From NCBI GenBank assembly GCA_015489295.1, contig WGAB01000294.1, positions 1 through 41,186 of the forward strand: DNA of 41,186 nt, given 5' to 3'. How positions within the stretch are numbered: position 1 is the first letter of the stretch; each line of letters begins with the position of its first letter. Both the position numbers and the translations under genes were made by a program. This document shows positions 15,408-23,242 of the stretch, piece by piece. This DNA comes from Caldifarciminota bacterium. Its GTDB lineage: Bacteria; WOR-3; Hydrothermia; WGAB01. The notes below the pieces were generated by a model, which saw only the letters and a list, made by a program, of their open reading frames with translations, was not told the DNA's origin and did no database searches.

Positions 15408-15695
15408 ATGGTACGGCGCGGCCGCAGGAAGGAGATCCCTACCGTCACGAAGGATCAACTGCTGAAGGGGATCATCGGTTACCTCGCCGAGAAGGATGAT
15501 CGGTTCCTGGACAAACTCATCATGTGGTCCAGGTTCGACGAGGAGATCGAAGCCCGTCAGCAAAAGCTGGACAACCTGCGCAGCCTGGAGAACCCCACCC
15601 GGGGGCAGAAGGTTGCCATGTCCAAGCTCCAGAAGCAGTTGAACTACCTCCGGAACCTGCAGAGGCTCGTCAACTCTGCGTTCCAGGGAGAGTGA
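15408..15695 (+). CDS. Small basic helical protein of unknown function
   Basis: 95 residues that I do not recognise. It is charged, has no signal peptide or membrane segment, and appears almost fully helical after a basic start (MVRRGRRKEIP). A helix VTKDQLLKGIIGYLAEK is followed by a long helix with heptad-like leucines (FDEEIEARQQKLDNLRSLEN) and another (KVAMSKLQKQLNYLRNLQRLV), suggesting a helical hairpin or coiled coil. It has a near-consensus promoter and an excellent Shine-Dalgarno (GAGGAGGTGAACG), so strong expression is likely. It sits directly after rbfA-truB-ribF, where rpsO often lies, and has the length of S15, but lacks the S15 DHHS motif. Real gene: likely; function: unknown. 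Confidence 0.82.
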   Translation: MVRRGRRKEIPTVTKDQLLKGIIGYLAEKDDRFLDKLIMWSRFDEEIEARQQKLDNLRSLENPTRGQKVAMSKLQKQLNYLRNLQRLVNSAFQGE

Positions 15696-15708
15696 CGGTG
15701 GAGGGGCT

Positions 15709-15802
15709 GAGGGGGAAGAGCCAGGAGCACGGGTAAACGGTCGAGGGATCCGTTCCCATACCTATTCGGTTCCCCATTGCCCGTGATCCCCTCTTCCCCC
15801 TC
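15709..15802. repeat. Long imperfect inverted repeat between convergent genes
   Basis: GAGGGGGAAGAG (15709-15720) is perfectly complementary to CTCTTCCCCCTC (15791-15802). A second arm pair follows inside: CACGGGTAA (15728-15736) against TTGCCCGTG (15777-15785), with one G-T pair. The ~40-base centre contains a smaller ACGG/CCGT pairing. It lies between the ends of the 95-residue gene (plus strand) and the amidohydrolase (minus strand) and could be a bidirectional terminator. The purine-rich arms and size would also fit a small non-autonomous repeat element. Confidence 0.6.
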
Positions 15803-15835
15803 TGTCTATTTCTGGCTTTTCCAGGGGATTCCGCG

Positions 15836-17197
15836 TTACCAGAGGCGACGGGCGGCCTGGTCGGCCCGTTGACGGATCTCCTCTTCGTCGACGGTGGTGA
15901 GCCGTCCCTCCCGCACCACCACCCGGCCGTTGACAAGGGTATAGGCCACCTGGTGATGGTACCCGGCGAACACCACGGCGGCCACCGGATCGGCCAGGGC
16001 CCCGGTGTACTGCAGGTGATCCAGGTCAATGAGCACCAGGTCGGCCCCCTTGCCCTCTTCGATGCTGCCCAGTTCAGGAAAACCCAGAAGATCGGCACCG
16101 CCGCGGGTGGCGATCCGCAGGGCCTCCCGGGCCGTGAGACCTGAGGCCCCGTAGCGTACCCGCTGCAGCAGCAGGGCGTTTCGCACCTCCCCCAGCATGT
16201 CCGAGGTATCGTTGGAGGCGGACCCGTCCACCGCCAGGCCCACCCGCACCCCGAGGTCCAGCATTTCGCGAACCCGGGCGATGCCGGACCCCAGCCGCAT
16301 GTTGGAACTGGGGCAGTGGGCGATACCGGTGCCGGTGTCGGCCAGCAACTGCAGTTCCTCGTCGTTGAACCAGATGCCGTGGGCGAAGAACACATCCGGC
16401 CCCACCCATCCCAGGGATTCCATCAGGGCCAGGGGGCGTTTGCCATAGGTTTCCAGGCAGTAAGTTTCCTCATCGCGGGTTTCCGCCAGGTGGGTATGGA
16501 GCCGCACCCCGTACTGTCGGGCCAGGCGTGCGGTTTCCCGCATCACCTCCTCTTCTACCGAAAAGGGGCTGCAGGGGGCCAGGGCCACCCGCCGCAGGGC
16601 CAGGGGCCGGGGATCGTGATAGGTTTCGATCACCCGCACGGAATCCTCCAGCACCTCCTGGGGGCTCTGGACCACCTCGTCCGGGGGCAGTCCGCCCTGG
16701 CTCCGGCCCCGGGTCATGGACCCCCGGGTGGCCACGAAGCGCATGCCGATGCGGGCGGCGGCCTCCATCTGCAGGCCCACCAGGTCGGCCTGCAGGTGTC
16801 GGGGATAGAGGTACAGGTGGTCCAGGGTGGTGGTGGCCCCGGTCTTCAGGAGTTCGGCCATGCCCAGGAGGGTGGACCAGTACACGGCGTCGGCATCCAG
16901 CCGGGCCCATCGGGGATAGTGGTACACGAGCCAGTCGAAGAGTTTGGCGTTCTGGGCCCCAGGAAGGTTCCGGGTGAGGGTCTGGTACAGATGGTGATGG
17001 GTGTTGATGAGCCCGGGGAGCACGAGATGATGGGAGGCATCGATGACCTCGGCGGATTCGCTGGCCTTCGGAGGAAGCGTCAGGTTTTTGCCGATCTTCC
17101 GGATACGGTTCCCCTCGATGAGGAGGTCGTAGCCCGCCAGTTCCTCCCCCTGGTCGTTGAAGGTGGCGATCAAGGCGGCGTTTTTGATGAGGATCAT
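15836..17197 (-). CDS. Amidohydrolase, 8-oxoguanine/guanine deaminase type
   Basis: 453 residues of the metal-dependent amidohydrolase superfamily (ATZ/TRZ branch). Metal ligands are visible: HxH at 67-69 in LINTHHHLYQTLTR, His in LHTHLAET, His in VFFAHGIWF and Asp in LAVDGSASNDTSD; HCPSSNMRLGSG is also present. This combination, with the TLTRNLPGAQNAKLFDWL stretch, closely fits 8-oxoguanine deaminase and related hydroxydechloroatrazine-hydrolase-like proteins. The expected reaction is deamination of 8-oxoguanine or guanine to urate or xanthine in the cytoplasm. Its start overlaps the stop of the PLP enzyme gene by 4 bases. The exact substrate is inferred from family resemblance. Confidence 0.85.
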   Translation of the reverse strand: MILIKNAALIATFNDQGEELAGYDLLIEGNRIRKIGKNLTLPPKASESAEVIDASHHLVLPGLINTHHHLYQTLTRNLPGAQNAKLFDWLVYHYPRWARLDADAVYWSTLLGMAELLKTGATTTLDHLYLYPRHLQADLVGLQMEAAARIGMRFVATRGSMTRGRSQGGLPPDEVVQSPQEVLEDSVRVIETYHDPRPLALRRVALAPCSPFSVEEEVMRETARLARQYGVRLHTHLAETRDEETYCLETYGKRPLALMESLGWVGPDVFFAHGIWFNDEELQLLADTGTGIAHCPSSNMRLGSGIARVREMLDLGVRVGLAVDGSASNDTSDMLGEVRNALLLQRVRYGASGLTAREALRIATRGGADLLGFPELGSIEEGKGADLVLIDLDHLQYTGALADPVAAVVFAGYHHQVAYTLVNGRVVVREGRLTTVDEEEIRQRADQAARRLW

Positions 17198-18660
17198 GCG
17201 AGGAGCCCCACGCGACGGTTAAAGGCCCGAATTCTCTCGTCGATCTGGGGGGCCAGCCGGTGGATTTGGCCCCAGTATTCCTTCCACCGGTACCACTGGG
17301 CGTCCAGTTCCTCCACCGACTTGCCCTGTTGCTCCACCCAGGTGAAGTACTTGAGGTTGTGGATCCGCTTGCGGTCGGTGTAGGTGAGTTCTTGAACCCA
17401 GTCGGTGGCAATACTCTGCAGGAGTTCCCAGTCGCGGTCGGCCTCCCGGGAGGTGTAGGGGCCGCGTTCTTCGCGGAGCTCCTGGAGCCGCGAGCCGTAG
17501 AGTTCCATGGAATCGGTGAACACCGTAAAGATCACGTCCCGGTTGGTGAGTTCAAAGTGGCGGGCGAACTTGATGGACGCCACCAGGTTGGCTACCGAGG
17601 AGATGCCCAGGAGGTCCAGCTGGTCCACCACCTCCGCAGGGACCCCTTCGGCCTTCAGGAGTTCCCGGCCCGCGGGTTCGTTGAAGAGCCGGATCAGCCG
17701 GAGGGGCACCTCGTCGTCGACGCCAATGACCACATCGGTGTTCCGCACATTGTGGATCCAGGGCACGTGTTTGTCGCCGATGCCCTCAATCCGGTGGGAC
17801 CCATAGCCGTTGAGGAGCAGGGTGGGGCATTGCAGGGCCTCCCCCACCGCGATTCTGGCGTGGGGGTACCGTTCCTTGAGGTAGTCGCCACACCCGAGGG
17901 TGCCCGAGGAGCCGGAGGAGAGGACCACGCCGGCGAAGTCGTCCTGGGGCCCCAGTTCCTGTTGCAACACTTCCTCCATGGCGTGGCCGGTCACCTCGTA
18001 GTGCCACAGGTGGTTGCCGAACTCCTCGAACTGATTGAAGATCACCACGTCGTCGCGGGTGCGCCGGAGTTCCCAGCACTTGTCGAAGATTTCCTTGACG
18101 TTGCTCTCGCTGCCCGGGGTGGCGATCACCTCGCCGGCCAGCTGGCGGAGCCATTCAAAGCGTTCCCGGCTCATTCCCTCGGGCAGGATGGCGATGGATT
18201 CACAGGCCAGGAGGGCCGCCACGTAGGCGCCGCCCCGGCAGAAGTTGCCGGTGGAGGGCCACACGGCCTTGTGGCGGGTGGGATCGAACTGGCCGGTGAC
18301 GAGCCGGGGCACCAGGCAGCCGAAGGTGGCGCCCACCTTATGGGCCCCCGTGGGGAACCACTTGCCCACCAGGGCCAGGATGCGGGCTGGCACCCCGGTG
18401 AGCTCGTGGGGGAGTTCCATATAGTTCACGCCGTTGAAGCCGCCGCCAAAGGGCACCGGCTCGTTTTTCCAGGTGATCCGGAAAAGGTTCCGCGGATGCA
18501 CATCCCAGAGCCCAATGGTCTTCAACTCCTGCTGGATGGGCTCCGGGATGCGCTCTGGGTGCTTCATCTCCTCAAAGGTGGGGATGATGATGTTGCGTTC
18601 CCGACACCTCTGAACCGTACGTTCCAGCTGTTCCTCGTTGACGGTTTCCAGGTCGATCAT
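17194..18660 (-). CDS. PLP-dependent fold-type II enzyme (cysteine synthase/threonine synthase-like), uncharacterised
   Basis: 488 residues. The likely Schiff-base lysine is Lys108 in FPTGAHKVGATFGCLV. The substrate-site block KAVWPSTGNFCRGGAYVAALLAC and the glycine-rich phosphate loop VLSSGSSGTLGCGDYL place it in the tryptophan synthase beta/cysteine synthase fold. It has an extra N-terminal ~60 residues and a C-terminal ~100-residue aromatic-rich helical region absent from cysteine synthases. Proteins of this type are annotated only as PLP-dependent lyase or thiolase-like. It is coupled to the deaminase gene and starts 42 bases after ftsZ. The chemistry could be beta-elimination or replacement; no substrate can be named. 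Confidence 0.8.
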   Translation of the reverse strand: MIDLETVNEEQLERTVQRCRERNIIIPTFEEMKHPERIPEPIQQELKTIGLWDVHPRNLFRITWKNEPVPFGGGFNGVNYMELPHELTGVPARILALVGKWFPTGAHKVGATFGCLVPRLVTGQFDPTRHKAVWPSTGNFCRGGAYVAALLACESIAILPEGMSRERFEWLRQLAGEVIATPGSESNVKEIFDKCWELRRTRDDVVIFNQFEEFGNHLWHYEVTGHAMEEVLQQELGPQDDFAGVVLSSGSSGTLGCGDYLKERYPHARIAVGEALQCPTLLLNGYGSHRIEGIGDKHVPWIHNVRNTDVVIGVDDEVPLRLIRLFNEPAGRELLKAEGVPAEVVDQLDLLGISSVANLVASIKFARHFELTNRDVIFTVFTDSMELYGSRLQELREERGPYTSREADRDWELLQSIATDWVQELTYTDRKRIHNLKYFTWVEQQGKSVEELDAQWYRWKEYWGQIHRLAPQIDERIRAFNRRVGLLA

Positions 18661-18682
18661 GGGCGCCTCCCGTGGGGGTGTG

Positions 18683-18698
18683 CCCCGGTGCTCCGGGG
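18683..18698. other. Short GC hairpin between ftsZ and the PLP enzyme gene
   Basis: CCCCGG, 4-base loop, CCGGGG in the 42-base gap. There is no T-run, so termination is doubtful; read-through from the dcw cluster into the two enzyme genes is plausible. Confidence 0.35.
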
Positions 18699-18702
18699 TC
18701 GG

Positions 18703-19746
18703 TTAAAAGCGGTCTCCAAAGAGCTCGTCGCTGGTGGAGGAGCCCCATTCGGCGCTGGTGCCCCAGGTTTCGCCGGTGCGGCTCTGTTCGATGCCCGTGG
18801 CGATCACGGTAACCCGTACCCTGCCGTCCATGTCCTCCTTGGGAACGGTGCCGAAGATGAGCAGAGGCTTGTTGCGGCCGTCCTTGGCCTCCTCCAGGAT
18901 GTAACTGGTGATCTCCGTGATCTCGTTCATGGTGAGGTCCGGGCCGTGGGTGATGTTCACGAGAATCCCCTGGGCGCCCCGGATGGACAGGTTTTCCAGC
19001 AGGGGGCTGGAGATGGCGTTGGCAGCAGCCTGCCGGGCCCGGTTCTCGCCGGCGGCCTCCCCTGTGCCGAGGACGGCGCGGCCCTGCATCCGCATGATCT
19101 TGCGCACGTCGGCGAAGTCCACGTTGATAAGGCCGGTGTTCACGATGATGTCCACGATGCCGGAAACCGCCTGGTACAGCACCTCGTTGGAGCGTTCAAA
19201 GGCGTTCATGGCGGGCTCGTTGGGGTACAGTTCCTGGATCTTGTCGTTGGGGATCACGAGCAGCGTGTCCACCTTGCCCTCGAGCTTCTTGAGCCATTCG
19301 CGGGCGGTTTCCATGCGGGCGGGTCCTTCCCAGGTAAAGGGCAAAGTGACCACGGCGACGGTCAGGATCCCGAGTTCCCGGCAGATTTCGGCGGCCACCT
19401 GGATGCCGCCGGTGCCGGTGCCGCCGCCCATGCCTGCGGTGAGGAACACCATGTCGGCGTTGGCCAGCACCTGGCGCACCTCGTCGGCGGCCTCGCGCAT
19501 GGCCCGTTCGCCGATCTCGGGGTCGCCGCCGGCACCCAGCCCCTGGGTGATCTCCTTGCCGGCCTGCAGCTTGTATTCGGCGATGGAACGGGAAAGGGCC
19601 TGTTTGTCGGTGTTGGCGGCGATGGTCAGGGTGGTGGGCAACCCGTGGCGCACCATGTAGTCCACGGCGTTGGATCCCCCACCTCCAATGCCCATGATTT
19701 TGATGCGGGCGTCGCGGAAGCCGCGATCCAGCAACACAATGCCCAT
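18703..19746 (-). CDS. ftsZ: Cell division GTPase FtsZ
   Basis: 347 residues, short for FtsZ. The nucleotide-binding core is intact: IKIMGIGGGGSNAVDYM, the tubulin signature GGGTGTG at 107-113, and the T7 synergy loop NVDFADV with Asn208, Asp210 and Asp213. The globular domain ends at VTVIATGI. Only 28 residues follow, rich in Gly/Ser/Thr/Trp and ending SDELFGDRF. The usual C-terminal peptide (D.P.FLR-like), which binds FtsA and other anchors, is not recognisable; DELFGDRF may be a diverged version. FtsZ polymerises at midcell to form the division ring. Confidence 0.97.
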   Translation of the reverse strand: MGIVLLDRGFRDARIKIMGIGGGGSNAVDYMVRHGLPTTLTIAANTDKQALSRSIAEYKLQAGKEITQGLGAGGDPEIGERAMREAADEVRQVLANADMVFLTAGMGGGTGTGGIQVAAEICRELGILTVAVVTLPFTWEGPARMETAREWLKKLEGKVDTLLVIPNDKIQELYPNEPAMNAFERSNEVLYQAVSGIVDIIVNTGLINVDFADVRKIMRMQGRAVLGTGEAAGENRARQAAANAISSPLLENLSIRGAQGILVNITHGPDLTMNEITEITSYILEEAKDGRNKPLLIFGTVPKEDMDGRVRVTVIATGIEQSRTGETWGTSAEWGSSTSDELFGDRF

Positions 19747-19773
19747 GACTTCGATACCTCCTGGTTGCTCGGT

Positions 19774-20979
19774 TTAAAAGCTTTGGACCAGGTCCATCAG
19801 CCGCCGGATCCACGACCGGCGTCGACGGCGGGCTGGCGTAAATTGTTGCAGGGCCAGCTTCAGGGTGCCCACCGCCACGGCCAGGCCCGGGTCCTCCCGG
19901 CCGGGCAGGTTCCGCACGCCCTGGATCTCGCCCTGCAGCACGGGAACCCGAAACTTGGTTTCCAGGTACTTCAGGAGGCCCGGCAGCCGGGCCAGGCCGC
20001 CCACGACCACCACCCCGGACACGACGGGAACCTGCTGGATCCGTTGAATCCGGGCCACCATCCGGTCGAGGCTTTGCTGTACCACCTTGACGGCATCGCG
20101 GCGGGGGATCTCCCGGGTGATGCCCTGGCCCCCGAGGGCCAGGTGGATTTCCTGGGGCTCGGCGTCCGGCTCGTGAAGATTGCCCAGCCGCGACAGCAGC
20201 TCGCCGGCCTTTTCCCGGGAGATCTGGAACCGCTTTTTGAGTTCCTCGGTGAGGGTGCGGTAGCACCCCTCGCTGGTGCTGGCGGCCAGGCGTAAGCCGC
20301 CGTTGTACCAGAAGGCAAAGTCCACCTTGGCGTAGCCCATGTCCAGCACCAGGAGGTTTTCCCGGCGGTCGCCCTCACTCAGCACGGCATAGGAGGCGGC
20401 CACGGGCTGGTACTCAAAGGTGAGCAGACGATCGGAAAACCCCAGGCCCTGGAGCAGGCTTTCCAGGTTGGTCAGCACGGTTTCCTGGGCATAGGCGGCC
20501 AGGCCGTACACCTTCAGGCTCCGCCCCATCATGCCCACGGGGTCGGGCACCGAGGAGCTGTGGTCGATGAGGTACTCGAAGGGGTAAAACCGGAAAATCA
20601 CCCGGCCCTCGTGGGGCGGGGCGCTCATCACGATGTGGAGGAGTTCCCGAACCGCCTGCTCGGTGATCTCCACAGGGGCGCCCTTGCTGATGTTGTTGCT
20701 TTCGTCCAGCCATTTGGAGGAGTAGTAGCGGCCTGAAACCGCCACGTGGACGGGCAGGTTCTTGATTTTCTTTTTCTTCTTCAGGGCCTTTTGGAGGGCG
20801 CGCTCGATGGCCTCGGCCGCGTCGTCCGGGCGGATCACCTCGCCGAATCGAAAGGCGTTCCGGTGGTGCTGGACCCCCACCCCCAGGATCTCGATGTCCT
20901 CCTGGGGGTTCTTCCGGGTTCCCCACAGGGCCACCACCTTCTGGCTTCCCAGGTCCAGAGCAAGGGCTTCCGATTTCAT
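19774..20979 (-). CDS. ftsA: Cell division protein FtsA
   Basis: 401 residues of the actin/Hsp70 superfamily. The phosphate-1 region is ALALDLGSQKVVALWG, the 1C subdomain lies near LPVHVAVSGRYYSS, phosphate-2 is LLVLDMGYAKVDFAFW, and the adenosine motif is GVVVVGGLARLPGLLKYLE. The C-terminus is a basic amphipathic helix (RRRRSWIRRLMDLVQSF), the membrane-targeting sequence that tethers FtsZ filaments. It overlaps murB by 4 bases and precedes ftsZ by 27 bases. ftsQ, which normally lies just upstream of ftsA, is absent. Confidence 0.95.
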   Translation of the reverse strand: MKSEALALDLGSQKVVALWGTRKNPQEDIEILGVGVQHHRNAFRFGEVIRPDDAAEAIERALQKALKKKKKIKNLPVHVAVSGRYYSSKWLDESNNISKGAPVEITEQAVRELLHIVMSAPPHEGRVIFRFYPFEYLIDHSSSVPDPVGMMGRSLKVYGLAAYAQETVLTNLESLLQGLGFSDRLLTFEYQPVAASYAVLSEGDRRENLLVLDMGYAKVDFAFWYNGGLRLAASTSEGCYRTLTEELKKRFQISREKAGELLSRLGNLHEPDAEPQEIHLALGGQGITREIPRRDAVKVVQQSLDRMVARIQRIQQVPVVSGVVVVGGLARLPGLLKYLETKFRVPVLQGEIQGVRNLPGREDPGLAVAVGTLKLALQQFTPARRRRRSWIRRLMDLVQSF

Positions 20980-21866
20980 GTTCCGTTCCCCCAGGGATCC
21001 AGGATCACGATTTCGTTTTCCAGGGTGTAGCCGAAGAGGTCCTTGACCCGGCGTTTCCCGAGGTCCATCAGGGCCAGCACGTCTTCGGCCTTAGCCTGGT
21101 TCAGGTTCACGATGAAGTTGGCGTGCTTTTCAGAGAACATGGCGTCGCCCTTCCGGTACCCCTTGAGGCCGGCGTCGTCCAGAAGTTTGCCCGCGCTGAC
21201 CTCGGGTTCCGGATTCTTGAACACGCAACCGGCGGATTTCATGCCGTAGGGCTGGGTGGCCTTGCGATGGTCCAGGTACTCCTGCATCACCCGGTCGATG
21301 TGGTCCACCGAGCCCGGGGTCAGGCGGAGCCGGGCCTTCAGGAGGATGCCCATGTCGCGGACCCGGCTTTTGCGGTAAGCGAGCCCGAGCTCCTGGGGCG
21401 GCAGTTCCTCGACAAAGCCATCAAAGGTAAGGAGGGTGACCGACACCAGGAGGTCACCGATCTCGTGGCCCTTGAGGCCGGCGTTCATTACGATGGCACC
21501 GCCCAACTCGCCGGGGATGCCGATGAAGGGTTCCAGGCCCGAGAGGCCGGCGTCGCGGGCCACCTTGATCAGCCGTTTAAGGGTGGTGCCTGCCTCGGCC
21601 TCCAGCACCTCGCCCTTGACCTCTACCTGGTTCATGCGAGCCATCCGGAGCACCACGCCGTGGAACCCCTCGTCGTGGAACAGCACGTTGGAGCCGCCCC
21701 CCAGCACCAGATAGGGGAGGCCTTCTTCTTCGGCAAACCGAATCGCTTCCCTCAATTCCTCCAGGTCCTGGGGCTCGGCCACGTAGCGGGCCGGTCCCCC
21801 GATGCCAAAGGTGGTATACTTGCTCAGCGGCACCTGTTCCTTCAGGATCAGGCGGGACTGCTTCAT
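20976..21866 (-). CDS. murB: UDP-N-acetylenolpyruvoylglucosamine reductase MurB
   Basis: 296 residues. FAD-binding blocks are PLSKYTTFGIGGPARYVAEP and PYLVLGGGSNVLFHDEGFHG; LEPFIGIPGELGGAIVMNAG and KSAGCVFKNPE (catalytic serine region replaced by the short type II-style SAGCVFKNP) identify the enzyme. MurB reduces the enolpyruvyl ether to UDP-MurNAc using NADPH. The length and C-terminal region (SEKHANFIVNLNQAKAEDVLALM) suit the shorter type II MurB. Overlaps of 4 bases link it to murC and ftsA. Confidence 0.96.
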   Translation of the reverse strand: MKQSRLILKEQVPLSKYTTFGIGGPARYVAEPQDLEELREAIRFAEEEGLPYLVLGGGSNVLFHDEGFHGVVLRMARMNQVEVKGEVLEAEAGTTLKRLIKVARDAGLSGLEPFIGIPGELGGAIVMNAGLKGHEIGDLLVSVTLLTFDGFVEELPPQELGLAYRKSRVRDMGILLKARLRLTPGSVDHIDRVMQEYLDHRKATQPYGMKSAGCVFKNPEPEVSAGKLLDDAGLKGYRKGDAMFSEKHANFIVNLNQAKAEDVLALMDLGKRRVKDLFGYTLENEIVILDPWGNGT

Positions 21867-23242
21867 GTTGCCAACTCCTCCAATAGTTTCTCGCCAACGG
21901 TATACACGTTTCCGGCGCCCAGGGTGATCACGAGGTCGCCGGCCTGCACTTCCTGTTTCAACAGGGCAAGGGCGTGGTCCAGGGAGTCCGCCAGGGTGAC
22001 GCGCGCGCGCTCCTCGGGAGCGAAGCCTTCCAGGAGCAGGGCGCTGGTAATGCCCGGCAGCGGATCCTCGCCGGCCGCGTAAATGGGGGTCAGGATCACC
22101 CGGTCGGCCAGCCGGAGGGCCGGCCCGAAGCGGCGGTACAGCAGGGCCGTGCGGGAGTAGCGGTGGGGCTGGAAGACCACAAGAATCCGTCCCTGTTTCC
22201 AGTATCGGCGCGCGGTTTCCAGAACCCGCCGGATCTCCGTGGGGTGGTGACCGTAATCGTCCACCACGGTAACGCCCCGGGCACTGCCCTTGATTTCAAA
22301 GCGCCGCATGACGCCCTGGAACTGGGCCAGGGCCTCCAGGGCCGTGGCCATGGGGATTTCCAGTTCCAGGGCCACGGCGAGGGCCACCAGGGCGTTCTGC
22401 AGGTTGTGGAGCCCGGGAACGGGCAGGTGCAGGGTGCCCAGGAGCTGGCCCCGGTGCCGCACCTGTGCCCGGGCTTCAAACCCTTCGGACCAGGGATCCT
22501 CGGCCACCAGGTCGGCTTCGGGGTGAAACCCGTAGGTGAACACGCGGCGGGAGGCCGACTCGGCCACCTCGGCGGCATGGGGGTCGTCGCGGTTGATTAC
22601 CGCCAGCCCGTAAAAGGGCACCTTGTCCACGAATTCCAGAAAGGCCTGCTTCAGGCGGATAAAGTTGCCGTAGTGGTTCAGGTGTTCCCGGTCCACGTTG
22701 GTGACCACCGCGATGGTGGGGTAGAGCCGGAGAAAGGAGGCGTCGGATTCGTCGGCCTCGGCCACCATGTAGGGGCCCCGGCCGATCTGGCCACCGGTGC
22801 CCGTGCTCTTGAGGATGCCGCCCACGAACACCGTGGGCTCAAGTCCGGCATGGGACAGCACATGGCCCACCATGGAGGTGGTGGTGGTTTTGCCGTGGGA
22901 CCCGGATACCGCAATGCTGTACTTCATGCGCATGAGTTCGGCCAGCATCTCGGCGCGGTGGATGACGGCCAGTTTCCGCCGCCGGGCCTCCACCAGTTCC
23001 GGGTTGTCGGGCGGGATGGCCGTCGAGTAGACCACCACCTGGGCGTTGCCCAGGTGCCGGGGATCGTGGCCGTAGGCCACCCGGATCCCCAGGGATTCCA
23101 GTCGCCGGGTGATGGCGGAGGGCTGAAGGTCGGACCCCGTAACCTGGAAGCCGAGGTTGTGCAGGATCTCGGCGATGCCGCTCATGCCGGAGCCGCCGAT
23201 GCCGATCATGTGAATGGCCTGAAACTTCCTGGGCAGGTTCAT
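21863..23242 (-). CDS. murC: UDP-N-acetylmuramate--L-alanine ligase MurC
   Basis: 459 residues with the three-domain Mur ligase layout. The N-terminal Rossmann motif is IHMIGIGGSGMSGIAEIL, the ATP loop is VSGSHGKTTTTSMVGHVL, the central motif is YMVAEADESDASFLRLYP, and VVDDYGHHPTEIRRVLE leads into the C-terminal domain with VVFQPHRYSRTALLY. It adds L-alanine to UDP-MurNAc as the first step of the peptide stem. Start and stop both show ATGA overlaps with neighbours. Confidence 0.97.
   Translation of the reverse strand: MNLPRKFQAIHMIGIGGSGMSGIAEILHNLGFQVTGSDLQPSAITRRLESLGIRVAYGHDPRHLGNAQVVVYSTAIPPDNPELVEARRRKLAVIHRAEMLAELMRMKYSIAVSGSHGKTTTTSMVGHVLSHAGLEPTVFVGGILKSTGTGGQIGRGPYMVAEADESDASFLRLYPTIAVVTNVDREHLNHYGNFIRLKQAFLEFVDKVPFYGLAVINRDDPHAAEVAESASRRVFTYGFHPEADLVAEDPWSEGFEARAQVRHRGQLLGTLHLPVPGLHNLQNALVALAVALELEIPMATALEALAQFQGVMRRFEIKGSARGVTVVDDYGHHPTEIRRVLETARRYWKQGRILVVFQPHRYSRTALLYRRFGPALRLADRVILTPIYAAGEDPLPGITSALLLEGFAPEERARVTLADSLDHALALLKQEVQAGDLVITLGAGNVYTVGEKLLEELAT

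Noticed and set aside
15408..15695. Assignment of the 95-residue protein as ribosomal protein S15
   Set aside because: Position, length and helicity fit, but the DHHSRRG-type motif and other S15 signature residues are absent.
17260..20295. 1011-codon plus-strand open frame across the PLP gene, ftsZ and ftsA
   Set aside because: It spans three recognised minus-strand genes and lacks a ribosome binding site and recognisable domains; it is a GC-content artefact.
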